Positions 16,871 through 25,052 of a DNA stretch of 64,000 nucleotides are shown in pieces. The stretch is from NCBI RefSeq assembly GCF_014332515.1, contig NZ_VFSD01000004.1:186001-250000 (forward strand), given 5' to 3'. The stretch comes from Pontibacter beigongshangensis (lineage in GTDB: Bacteria; Bacteroidota; Bacteroidia; Cytophagales; Hymenobacteraceae). The stretch's first letter is position 1; every line of letters starts with the position of its first letter. The position numbers and the translations under genes were made by a program. Under the pieces are notes generated by a model. That model saw only the letters and a program-made list of their open reading frames with translations. It made no database searches and was not told where the DNA came from.

Positions 16871-19816
16871 TCAGTACCGTGGATCCTTCCGGAACGGCAG
16901 CTTTGCCATCTTCTCTGCCTCCATGCTCGGAAAGCCAAACTCCTCTACCACCTTGCCATAGAGCAGGTACACGCCGTTGCCTCTGAAAGGCCAGCCCTTG
17001 AGCGAAGCCGGAAAATGAACGGTGTCGAAAAAGTCGCCGGCCGCATCCAGGAAAGTTCCGAACTGCATCACTTCCCCTTTTACCGTACGCACGTATTTAG
17101 TGGCCACCAGCACGCCCATCATGCGCACCTGCTGCCCCACGTGCTGCAGCAGCTCTTTGGCGGCCACATCGCCCCGGGAAGCTGTCTGCAACAGGTCGAA
17201 GTACGAGCAGCTGACAGGAAAGCCGAGCAGTTCCATTTCGTCGTAGGCATCTTCTTCCAGCGTATCGTGCAGGGCAGGCAAGACAGGCGTTTTGGCCGAG
17301 GGCAGAAAGAGCGGCGGGCTGCTGCTGCCGTTGCCAGCTCTGTGCCCCAGCAAGAAGTGCGACTCCCAGAGCAGCGCTTTTTTGGTTTTACCTGTAAAGC
17401 GCAGCGCCTGTACCCGCACCAAAATCAGGAGCTGCTCCAGCGAGATGTGCGTGCGCCGGATAAATTCTTCCAAATCTGTGTAGAGCCCGTTCTCCTCCCG
17501 TTCCGCCACCACTTTATAAGCCACCTTCTGCTCCAGGTGCTGGAGGTGCACCAGGCCCAGGTATACCTCGCAACCTATTACAGTGGTGTGGTAGAGGCTA
17601 TGGTTCACGCAGGGAAGATGGATAGTGCCGCCCGCTTTGCCTGCCTGCTGCACATACACCCACGTTTTGTAGAAGCCGCCGAAGTTGTTGATTACGGCCA
17701 CCATGAACTCCAGCGGGTAGTAGGTTTTCAGGAACAGGCTCTGGTAACTCTCCACAGCAAAAGAAGCGGAGTGCGCCTTGGAGAAGGAGTAGCCGGCAAA
17801 AGACTCCACCTGCCGCCACACCTCCTGTATAATAGCTTCAGGATAGCCTTTGACGCGGCAGCTGGCAAAGAACTTGTCGACCAGCTTCTGAAACTCGCCT
17901 TTGGAACGGAACTTGCCGCTCATGCCCCGGCGCAGCACATCGGCATCGGCCAGGTCGAGGCCCGCGAAGTGATGGCACACCTTCAGCACGTCCTCCTGGT
18001 ACACCATCACGCCATACGTCTCCTTCAGCTGCTCCCCCATTACCGGGTGCAGGTGCTCGATCTTGCCCGGGTCGTGGAAACGCTGAATGTAGGCGCGCAT
18101 CATCCCTGACTTCGCCACGCCGGGCCGTATAATGGAACTCGCCGCCACCAGCGACAGGTAATTGTCGCAGCGCAGCTTCTTGAGCAACCCCCGCATGGCC
18201 GGACTTTCGATATAAAAACAGCCAATGGTATCGCCGGACTTCAGTTGTTCCCGCACCTTTTCGTCCTGCTTGAAACGCGCCACCTCATGCGCATCTATTT
18301 TTATGCCCTGGTTGCGCTGCACCAGTTGCACACACTCCTTTATATGGCCAATGCCCCGCTGACTTAGTATGTCCAGTTTCTCAAAGCCGATATCCTCTGC
18401 AATGTACATGTCCCACTGGCTGGTGGGCAAGCCTTTGGGTGGCAGGTCGAGGGCGGTGAAATTGGTAATCGGCTCTTCCGAAATCAACACACCACCGGCA
18501 TGGATGGAGCGCACGTTCGGGAAGTCGGTGAGCAGCTGCCCGTAGCGGAAAATCTCTTTGGTAAGGCAGTTGGCGTTGCTTGGTGCCTGCGGCTGTGCCA
18601 CCAGCGCATCGAGCTCCGCCTTTGGCAACCCGTATACCTTCCCCAGCTCCCGCAGGATAGAGTTCTGCTGAAAAGTGCTCATAGCTCCGAGCAAGGCCGT
18701 ATGCTCCCGCCCGTAGCGCTTAAAAATATAATCCAGCACTTCATCGCGCTCATCCCAGCTGTAGTCTATGTCGAAGTCCGGGGGGCTGGTACGTTTGGGG
18801 TTCAGGAAACGCTCGAAGTACAGGTCTAGCTCGATGGGGTCCACATCCGTAATGTGTAGGCAGTAGGCGACCACGCTGTTGGCCCCGCTGCCCCGCCCTA
18901 CATGGTAAAAGCCCCGGCTCATGGAGTAGCGGATCACATCCCAGGTGATGAGGAAGTAGGAAGAGAAGCCCAACTTGTCGATAATGGCCAGCTCGTGCGC
19001 CACCCGCTGTTTGGCCACTTTGTGCTGGGCGCCGTAGCGTTTGCGCAGGCCGTCCCAGGCCAGCTTCTCGAGCAGCAGGCGGTCGTCGTAGTCGGTGCCG
19101 GTAAAGCTGCGCCTGTTCTTGCGGCTACTGAAATCGAAGGTGAAGTTTGCCTGCTCTACGAACCGCTCTGTGTTGCGGAGTAATTCCGGGAAACGCTGGT
19201 ACGCAGCCATGAACTCGCTGGCGTCGCAGAAGCAGGCATCTTCGGCCAGGCCGTGTGCTGGTTGCAGCTGGCTGAGCAGGATGTTGTTGTCGATGGCGCG
19301 CAGGTGCCGGTGCAGGGCGTAGCCGGTTTCGTCCTTGCAGGTAAACAGCCCCCACATCAGCAGCTTCTCCGGTTTTTTCCGGAGGTCCGAAAAGAGCAGC
19401 CTGTTCAGGTCGCCGGGCGCAACGGCCATGTACTCGTTCTCGCGCAATGGCTGCTGACGAACCTCTTCTGAAAAGGGGTAAATGATGCAGGCGTGCTCAA
19501 ACACGGGAGGCACATCGGGCAAAGGCTGGTGCCGGAGCAGGTAGTGGCTCAGAAAGCTGTTGAGCTCCCGGAAGCCCTGCTGGTTCCGGGCGATGCCGGT
19601 GTAAAGCCAGCGGTTCTCTTTCCGGAACTCGATGCCTACCAGCGGTTGCACCTGCCGCTTCAGGCAGGCCTGCATGAAAGGAAAAGTACCGGATGTACTG
19701 TTAATATCTGTCAGGGCCAGGGACTGGTAGCCTCTTGCTTTGGCTTCGGCAGCCAGCTCTTCCACCGACAGGGTGCCGTAGCGCAGGCTATAGTACGAAT
19801 GGGCGAAGGCTAGCAT
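16871..19816 (-). CDS. Short DnaE-type DNA polymerase III alpha subunit (DnaE2/ImuC-like)
   Basis: A C-family polymerase of 981 residues against about 1160 for replicative DnaE. Order: N-terminal PHP domain, polymerase core with PDFDIDYSWDERDEV (two catalytic Asp) and FEKLDILSQRGIGHI (third-Asp region), helix-hairpin-helix (about 780-830), and an OB fold at the end (VRMMGVLVATKYVRTVKGEVMQFGTF). The PHP metal ligands look eroded: AHSYYSLRYG in place of a HxHS-type start, and TDINS where TDH is usual. Immediately upstream in the same direction is a DinB polymerase, the pairing typical of SOS mutagenesis cassettes. This is therefore likely an error-prone translesion enzyme rather than the replicative polymerase. 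Confidence 0.88.
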   Translation of the reverse strand: MLAFAHSYYSLRYGTLSVEELAAEAKARGYQSLALTDINSTSGTFPFMQACLKRQVQPLVGIEFRKENRWLYTGIARNQQGFRELNSFLSHYLLRHQPLPDVPPVFEHACIIYPFSEEVRQQPLRENEYMAVAPGDLNRLLFSDLRKKPEKLLMWGLFTCKDETGYALHRHLRAIDNNILLSQLQPAHGLAEDACFCDASEFMAAYQRFPELLRNTERFVEQANFTFDFSSRKNRRSFTGTDYDDRLLLEKLAWDGLRKRYGAQHKVAKQRVAHELAIIDKLGFSSYFLITWDVIRYSMSRGFYHVGRGSGANSVVAYCLHITDVDPIELDLYFERFLNPKRTSPPDFDIDYSWDERDEVLDYIFKRYGREHTALLGAMSTFQQNSILRELGKVYGLPKAELDALVAQPQAPSNANCLTKEIFRYGQLLTDFPNVRSIHAGGVLISEEPITNFTALDLPPKGLPTSQWDMYIAEDIGFEKLDILSQRGIGHIKECVQLVQRNQGIKIDAHEVARFKQDEKVREQLKSGDTIGCFYIESPAMRGLLKKLRCDNYLSLVAASSIIRPGVAKSGMMRAYIQRFHDPGKIEHLHPVMGEQLKETYGVMVYQEDVLKVCHHFAGLDLADADVLRRGMSGKFRSKGEFQKLVDKFFASCRVKGYPEAIIQEVWRQVESFAGYSFSKAHSASFAVESYQSLFLKTYYPLEFMVAVINNFGGFYKTWVYVQQAGKAGGTIHLPCVNHSLYHTTVIGCEVYLGLVHLQHLEQKVAYKVVAEREENGLYTDLEEFIRRTHISLEQLLILVRVQALRFTGKTKKALLWESHFLLGHRAGNGSSSPPLFLPSAKTPVLPALHDTLEEDAYDEMELLGFPVSCSYFDLLQTASRGDVAAKELLQHVGQQVRMMGVLVATKYVRTVKGEVMQFGTFLDAAGDFFDTVHFPASLKGWPFRGNGVYLLYGKVVEEFGFPSMEAEKMAKLPFRKDPRY

Positions 19817-19997
19817 TTTCTTTTAGATACAGGACGCAGGACACAGGATTTTTTTTGTGGCGATTGCTATATATGTGTGCGTGTTTCATCTGGTCCTGAT
19901 ATTTGTTGTGGCTCCAACTGCTGCTACCTCTTCACCAGACACTCGCAGGAGCTGCGCACGCTGCGAGGTCTTCTTGCTGAACATGAATTTTCTTTCT
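19817..19997. repeat. dinB-dnaE junction with CAGGACACAAG-type repeats
   Basis: Direct, variably spelled units of a 7-8 base phrase occur in one orientation at 19825-19849 (GATACAGGACGCAGGACAC) and inverted at 20006-20040 (GTCTTGTGTCCTGCG and continuation). They form an interrupted inverted repeat spanning the whole spacer and the last codons of dinB. Confidence 0.65.
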
Positions 19998-21191
19998 TCA
20001 AAAAAGTCTTGTGTCCTGCGTCTTGTGTCTTGTGTCTGAAACAACTCCCACCGCCCGTTTCACGGCTGTTTCGCCGTAGCGGTGGCGTATTTTGTCCATG
20101 GCCTGATAAAGGGTGGCCATCTGGGCGGTGTCTTCAAACAAATCTATCTGCTGAAAGCCCTGCACCAGGTTGCTCAGGCGCACACCGAGCAGCCGGATGA
20201 GCATGCGCCGGTTGTAGAGCTTCCGGAACAGTTCTTTGGCCTTGCCGATCAGGATATGGTCAGAGGCGTTGTACGGGATCGAGAGTTGCTGCGTGTGCGT
20301 ATCGAAGTTGGCGTAGCGGATCTTGACGGTGATGCAACCAGTGAGTTTACCCTGCTTGCGCAGCTCAAAAGCCAGCCCCTCGGTCATGGACACCAGCAGG
20401 CTGTTGAGCATATTGAGATCGGTGGTATCAGTGGCGAAGGTCTGCTCCGTGCTGATGCTCTTCTGCTCGGTATAAGGTATAACCGGCGTGCGGTCTATGC
20501 CATTGGCTTTCTCCCAGATATGGATGCCTTCCTTGCCCAGCACCTTCTGCATCAGCTCCACGGGTATCATGGTAAGTACTTCTATGGTCGGGATGCCCAT
20601 GTTGCGTAGCAGCTGGTAGTTCTTCTGCCCCACCCCCGGAATTTTACGGATGGAGAGCGGGGCCAGAAACGGCTTCACTTTCTCCTGGGCTACCTGCAGC
20701 TTTCCGTTGGGCTTGGCCTGGCCGGTGGCTATTTTAGAAACCGTTTTGTTTACGGACAAGCCAAAAGAAATAGGCAGGCCCGTTTCTTTTATAATGGTGT
20801 CGCGCAGTTCGCTGGTCCACTTCCAGGTGCCGAAGAACTTGTCCATGCCGCTTACGTCGAGGTAATGCTCGTCTATGGATGCCTTCTCGTAGAGCGGGGC
20901 TTTGTCGGCGATGACCTGGGTAACGAGGTTGGAGTAATTGCTGTAGGCCTCCATGTCGCCGCGCAGTACCATGGCCTCGCTGCAGAGTTGCCGTGCCATT
21001 TTCATGGGCATGCCGGCATGCACACCAAAATAGCGGGTTTCGTAACTGCAGCTGGCTACCACCCCCCTGTCGGAGAGGCCACCGATAATGATGGGCTTGT
21101 TGTTGAGCTGTGTGTCGCGCAGGCGCTCCACCGACACAAAAAATGTATCAAGGTCTAAGTGAGCGATGGTACGGCTGTCTGTTCCTATCAT
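19998..21191 (-). CDS. dinB: Y-family DNA polymerase IV (DinB)
   Basis: A 397-residue translesion polymerase. Catalytic acids are D13 (HLDLDTFF) and the D107/E108 pair (SIDEHYLDV); F17/F18 sit at the steric-gate position. The fingers and palm are followed by HhH motifs (IRKIPGVGQKNYQLLRNMGI) and the little-finger domain (about 240-350). The last 13 residues (SDTRHKTQDTRLF) are encoded by a simple repeat shared with the neighbouring spacer and are probably not ancestral. A GGGAGG stretch precedes the ATG at very short spacing. It lies upstream of the DnaE2-like gene and is likely co-expressed with it. Confidence 0.94.
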   Translation of the reverse strand: MIGTDSRTIAHLDLDTFFVSVERLRDTQLNNKPIIIGGLSDRGVVASCSYETRYFGVHAGMPMKMARQLCSEAMVLRGDMEAYSNYSNLVTQVIADKAPLYEKASIDEHYLDVSGMDKFFGTWKWTSELRDTIIKETGLPISFGLSVNKTVSKIATGQAKPNGKLQVAQEKVKPFLAPLSIRKIPGVGQKNYQLLRNMGIPTIEVLTMIPVELMQKVLGKEGIHIWEKANGIDRTPVIPYTEQKSISTEQTFATDTTDLNMLNSLLVSMTEGLAFELRKQGKLTGCITVKIRYANFDTHTQQLSIPYNASDHILIGKAKELFRKLYNRRMLIRLLGVRLSNLVQGFQQIDLFEDTAQMATLYQAMDKIRHRYGETAVKRAVGVVSDTRHKTQDTRLF

Positions 21192-21713
21192 ATCCTCCCG
21201 AAAAAGCTAAGTTCCCTAGCATTATAAATACTAATATTTTTAGCAATTACGAAAGTTAAATATATTAAAGCTACATATATCAGAATTATTTATACACATT
21301 TTACTAACATAATTAGCCACAAGACCACAAAATATCTTTTTATGCTAACTTAATTAGACTTAATAGCACCAGGTGAAAAAGCAGAAGAACTTGCGAAGTG
21401 CTGCCAAGTAGAATTCCGGAGAGCGAAGACACACTTTATCTAAAAGGGTAGCTTTCGGTATGGTCAGGATAAATTGTAATGTATAGTAGTGAACCTCAGG
21501 AGAGATCATCTCAACACGCTTGTGCGGCAGGGAGCGGCGTTTAGCTGCTGTGTGTTTTTTCTTTGTGCTGCCGAAGGGACCTGGTAAGCAGTGAGCCTGA
21601 GCAGGTGCTATGGGAGTGAAAATCTAAGTTAGATGGTAGCGGCCCCCGCTACTTGTTGCATGACCCGTGTCTTTGTTCTTCTTGTAGCGGAAAACAGGAT
21701 GCCCCTGCATTAA
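21192..21713. other. AT-rich upstream region of dinB
   Basis: Very AT-rich from 21200 to 21360. TAACTTTC (reverse strand, 21251-21258) is one base from TAnnTTTG and is a candidate dinB promoter element, but a matching upstream TTTG is not obvious. I see no convincing palindromic LexA-type operator. No gene. Confidence 0.35.
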
Positions 21714-21757
21714 AAAAGGGATTCCCCTCCTTGAACAGGAAGGGAATCCCTAAAAAA
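21714..21757 (-). terminator. Terminator after the uronyl hydrolase gene
   Basis: A 15-bp stem with one mismatch (21717-21731 with 21737-21751) and a 5-base loop. On the reverse strand it is followed by TTTTTT, and on the forward strand by AAAAAATAAAA, so it could work in both directions. Confidence 0.85.
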
Positions 21758-21811
21758 TAAAAACGCTGAAAACAGAGGGCCGCGTTCGCCAGCCCTATAG
21801 CCTATTAGACT

Positions 21812-23173
21812 CTACTTCTCTTCGCGCTTATAGTCTTCATACTCCAGCGATGCCATAATGAACGTGCCAATGGCTTTTCCTTCATTTTCAACAATGGTAA
21901 CATCTTTGCCGCTCAGGTAATAATTGATCGTTCCTGTACGGGAGGGGTCTTTGGCTGGGCCCAAACCGGCCGAAGCACAGGTTTGGATGATATGGGTTTT
22001 GCCTCCGTCTTCACGGATAAAAGTTTTGAGCAGGCCCTGGTAAGCCTTTTCTGCCACCGGCAGGTAAGTCGCTTTATCAAGGTGGCCAAGCCTGATTCCT
22101 TTCAGGTAAGCATATGTAAATATGGAGGAGCAGGAAGCCTCCAGATAATTAGGATCTGTTCCCACATTATACACATTACCGTCTACTGTGTCGCCTTTGC
22201 CATCGGCCGTAGTCGTGGCGTCATATTGCAGCAGCTGGTACCATACGCCCGACTTCTGGTCCTGCCAGCGTTTCAGGCCTGCCGCCACCTGGTTAAATAT
22301 CTCCAATACATTGTTATAGTCCTTGTGGTCTTCAGGCATGTATTCCAGCACATCTGCCAGGGCGGCAAAATACCATCCCATGCCACGTCCCCAGAACTCT
22401 TTGCTGCAGCCTGTAAAAGGCTCTTCTTCATTTGCCCAGAAAGAATTCGGATCGGCCGGGTCTGCCGACCAGGCATGGTAGTTCAACTGCAATTCCGGAT
22501 TATAGGTTTTCTGGTGGATAGTCTTAAACTGCAGGGCAATATCGTCCCAGCTCTCGGCATGCTCCTCTGTGTCTTGCTCTCCAAAAGCGGCCTGCCATTG
22601 CGCATAAATGGGCGAACCCATGTATAAGCCGTCGAGCCACATCTGGTTGGGGTAGATGGCTTTATGAAAGAAGCCGCCGGCTCCGGGCAATCCTTCAGCT
22701 ATGCGGGCGTGATCGAACTTCAGGGTGTTCCGGACCACCGTGGCGGCTGTTTTATAGCGTTCGGCCTCCTGGGTGTTGCCTTTTCTCATTTCCTCCTCAT
22801 AAAGGGCGAAAAAGATTCTCCCGGCAGGTAAGTCATCGATGTTGCTTGGCCGGAGCGCAGTTTCTCCCTTAGAGTTCAGGATCATGGTGCCATCTTCATT
22901 AAGGTTTCTGTCTGCAAAGGCTTTCACGGCATCATAATACTCGGTTTTCTCCGGATACATCATCCAGGCTTTGAGTACGGAGCTTGCAACAAGTCCTGAA
23001 ACATAGTCCCAGCCGGTATCAGCTAGTCTGGCCTGATGATGTCTGTTCGTATAAAAATCAACCAATCCATGCGATTCCACCATTTTCTGCGACCATATGG
23101 GAGAATCTTCTTGTATTTTGGGGCTGCATGCAAGCGTAAACAGCGAAATCGCAAGTAAAAGGCATTTTTTCAT
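21812..23173 (-). CDS. Unsaturated uronyl hydrolase lipoprotein (GH105/GH88 type)
   Basis: Removes the 4,5-unsaturated uronic acid that polysaccharide lyases leave at the non-reducing end. A 453-residue protein with a lipoprotein signal (LFTLAC lipobox) and an (alpha/alpha)6-barrel. Landmarks of the YteR-like family are MWLDGLYMGSPIYAQ (conserved Asp, about residues 180-195), WGRGMGWYFAALADVLEYMP and the late YLEASCSSIFTYAYLKGIRLG. It is anchored facing the periplasm or surface. It stands apart from the main PUL by a repeat block and the RAYT gene but is transcribed in the same direction. The substrate (rhamnogalacturonan, other uronate polymer) is inferred only. Confidence 0.9.
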   Translation of the reverse strand: MKKCLLLAISLFTLACSPKIQEDSPIWSQKMVESHGLVDFYTNRHHQARLADTGWDYVSGLVASSVLKAWMMYPEKTEYYDAVKAFADRNLNEDGTMILNSKGETALRPSNIDDLPAGRIFFALYEEEMRKGNTQEAERYKTAATVVRNTLKFDHARIAEGLPGAGGFFHKAIYPNQMWLDGLYMGSPIYAQWQAAFGEQDTEEHAESWDDIALQFKTIHQKTYNPELQLNYHAWSADPADPNSFWANEEEPFTGCSKEFWGRGMGWYFAALADVLEYMPEDHKDYNNVLEIFNQVAAGLKRWQDQKSGVWYQLLQYDATTTADGKGDTVDGNVYNVGTDPNYLEASCSSIFTYAYLKGIRLGHLDKATYLPVAEKAYQGLLKTFIREDGGKTHIIQTCASAGLGPAKDPSRTGTINYYLSGKDVTIVENEGKAIGTFIMASLEYEDYKREEK

Positions 23174-23498
23174 GATACATGTTGTCGTTTACAGGTTGTT
23201 GGATAAGGGTATAAAAAGGTTGTTAACTGAAAAGGCTTTATGCCTGTATTTTGCATGCTGAAGCGGCACGCTGCGCACCCTATAAATGGCTGCCACTGCA
23301 AATATAGGCTAATTATACAAGACCATTACTGTGTGCGAACATACCTTTTCTGCCCGGCAACAGCCACAAGGCCACCGGAACCTGCCCCGAATTGCTCCGC
23401 CAAAGCCGTGATGCCGGCAGGATCGGGTCTGTGGCGCAGTTCGGGCCACGCCAAGGCAGCCGGCTAGACAACTAGGCCTTTCAGTGGTTATGCACCCG
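23174..23498. other. Upstream region of uronyl hydrolase gene
   Basis: No credible gene; a 75-codon frame here has no family resemblance. No repeat identified before 23499. Confidence 0.3.
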
Positions 23499-23682
23499 AA
23501 TTATTCTAATCAAAATGGCCCTCCGGAGCTAATCTTGTAGAAAAAACAATGAAGCCGCTAAGGTACATCGCAAAGGCACTTTTCTGTACTTTAAGCAACG
23601 AGTAAAAACCTGCTGCATATCATCTAAAGGCACTTTTTATTTTTTCATTACAAGATTAGCTCCGGAGGCTTTAGCTGCTGCA
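23499..23682. repeat. Composite inverted-repeat element, core type II
   Basis: The left arm is a reverse CTCCGGAG/AT-tail element (23499-23539), the right arm a forward one (23649-23682). A 19-base perfect inverted repeat (23521-23539 with 23649-23667) extends past the palindrome through AGCTAATCTTGTA. The core of about 110 bases holds two AAAGGCACTTTT words and differs from the core of the elements at 33.6 and 60.8 kb. Confidence 0.8.
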
Positions 23683-23775
23683 AACATCCGTTATGAAACC
23701 AGTACAACTCAGGCCACAGCAGCCATAAGAGCAGGCAGTTACCTCATGCCCACCAGAAGAGGTGAGCGAAGGTTC

Positions 23776-23822
23776 AGTAGCAGTAGAAACACCTCCGGAG
23801 CGCCATTTCGATTAGAATAATT
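23776..23822 (+). repeat. CTCCGGAG/AT-tail intergenic repeat
   Basis: AGTAGCAGTAG tract, ACCTCCGGAGCGCC, then TTTCGATTAGAATAATT. It lies 240 bases upstream of the RAYT gene. Confidence 0.8.
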
Positions 23823-24066
23823 CCCAGATCCTCCCACTCCCCCACAAAGCCCTTCGCACGCGCAGGCCGCGACCTGCCCGAACGTCTCAGAAATTCATTC
23901 TCAAACAAAATCCTCCGAAAAGCCCGCCCTCCAATATACCAACTGCTTAACACCTGCTGCTCCCAACAACTCACATTCATCTAAAAAAACAATTTCAGAC
24001 CTGTAACACAACCTACATTTCACTATCTTACCCCTACGTTTAAACACCAAGAGATGCAGCTAACGC

Positions 24067-24618
24067 ATGAGCACAAAGTATAAAATCCGGGATAATCAGA
24101 AGTTATATTTCCTGACTTTTGCGGTAGTGGCCTGGGTGGATGTTTTTTCCCGAAAAGAGCATAAAGACATTTTCCTGGACAGCCTCCGGTACTGTCAGCA
24201 GCACAAAGGCCTGGAATTATTTGCCTTTTGCCTCATGACGAACCATGTTCATCTGATTGCGGGCGTTAAAGAAGGAGGAAATTTGTCTGCTGTACTGCGC
24301 GACTTAAAGAAGTTCACGTCTTATGCCATCACCAAAGCCATAGAGGAGCACCCGCAGGAAAGCCGCCGAGACTGGATGCTGTGGATTTTCAGGAAGCATG
24401 GCGAGCGCAACAGCAACAACACCAGGTACCAGTTCTGGCAGCAGGACAACCACCCGATTGAACTAAGCAGCAACGCACTGCTAGACCAAAAGTTAGAGTA
24501 CCTGCATCAAAACCCCGTGCAGGCGGGCATTTGCTATACCGCTGAAGAATATGTTTACAGTAGTGCCGGACAGTACGCCAACCTGGAAACGCTGCTGCCG
24601 GTAACGCTATTGACATAA
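24067..24618 (+). CDS. REP-associated tyrosine transposase (RAYT, Y1/HUH family)
   Basis: Single-strand HUH endonuclease related to the IS200/IS605 transposase, domesticated to move or maintain REP sequences. A 183-residue intact protein: beta-strand start (LYFLTFAVVAWVDVF), HUH histidines H60 and H62 (MTNHVHLI), and catalytic Tyr145 in the family signature EYLHQNPVQAGI, followed by YVYSSAGQY. No terminal inverted repeats of an insertion sequence surround it; instead a REP pair begins 10 bases after its stop. It lies inside the spacer between the uronyl hydrolase and peptidase genes. Confidence 0.93.
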   Translation: MSTKYKIRDNQKLYFLTFAVVAWVDVFSRKEHKDIFLDSLRYCQQHKGLELFAFCLMTNHVHLIAGVKEGGNLSAVLRDLKKFTSYAITKAIEEHPQESRRDWMLWIFRKHGERNSNNTRYQFWQQDNHPIELSSNALLDQKLEYLHQNPVQAGICYTAEEYVYSSAGQYANLETLLPVTLLT

Positions 24619-24627
24619 GTCTGCGCT

Positions 24628-24756
24628 GGCGCAAGTGTGGAGCGAAGCGTCACTTGTGCTGACACATGAGGCAAGTCTTCAGACTTGCGTGAGCAGCCAT
24701 TCAATACACGAAGGCCTGAAGATGACACAATTGTCGTTGCGCTTCACACTTGCGCC
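24628..24756. repeat. REP pair (REPIN-like) attached to RAYT gene
   Basis: GGCGCAAGTGTGGAGCG (24628-24644) and its inverted copy with one mismatch (24740-24756) enclose a perfect 8-bp hairpin (GCAAGTCT/AGACTTGC, 24671-24688). Its position straight after the transposase suggests this is the cognate REP. Confidence 0.85.
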
Positions 24757-24980
24757 GGTAACCAGGTAAACACCACTATTCCCCAAACAATCCCCTACTT
24801 CACCGCCCCACTACTAGTGAGAAGCTAAGCGGCCTCACCCCCATCATCAAAAGCCACGACATCAGCATCGTCAGGTTGACTGCCTGACGATAGACCTTGC
24901 CTACGACACGCCTCCTCCTGTTATGGAATGAAGGGAGGTGTAAAAAATTAGAGGTAGCTTTTCAATACCTTTTTGAATGT
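24757..24980. other. Intergenic region after REP pair
   Basis: No gene. One perfect 9-bp hairpin with a 7-base loop (ATCGTCAGG/CCTGACGAT, 24867-24891), of unknown function. Confidence 0.4.
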
Positions 24981-25013
24981 AAAAAAGCCTCTCCGGAAAT
25001 GGAGAGGCTTTTT
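24981..25013 (-). terminator. Terminator of zinc peptidase gene
   Basis: AAAAAGCCTCTCC (24982-24994) pairs perfectly with 25001-25013 around a 6-base loop, with A and T runs built into the stem, so it can act in both directions. Confidence 0.9.
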
Positions 25014-25052
25014 GTTATATGGCTTCTAGCCTCCAACTGGTAAGCAGCTGCC

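Noticed and set aside
16847-18109. Long 420-codon frame antisense to the dnaE-like gene
   Set aside because: It has no domain or motif and its composition (rich in H, Q, R, V, L) is that of a reverse-complement shadow; the opposite strand encodes a clear polymerase.
21192-21360. LexA-type operator upstream of dinB
   Set aside because: The region is AT-rich with many imperfect palindromes, and none stands out; I cannot support an operator.
23774-23980. 68-codon leftward frame upstream of the RAYT gene
   Set aside because: Its last third runs through a CTCCGGAG repeat, and no protein family is recognised; probably chance.
24067-24756. Complete IS200/IS605 insertion sequence
   Set aside because: The protein has the RAYT signature (NPVQAG after the Tyr) and there is no tnpB and no left-end hairpin; a single-copy RAYT with a REP pair fits better.
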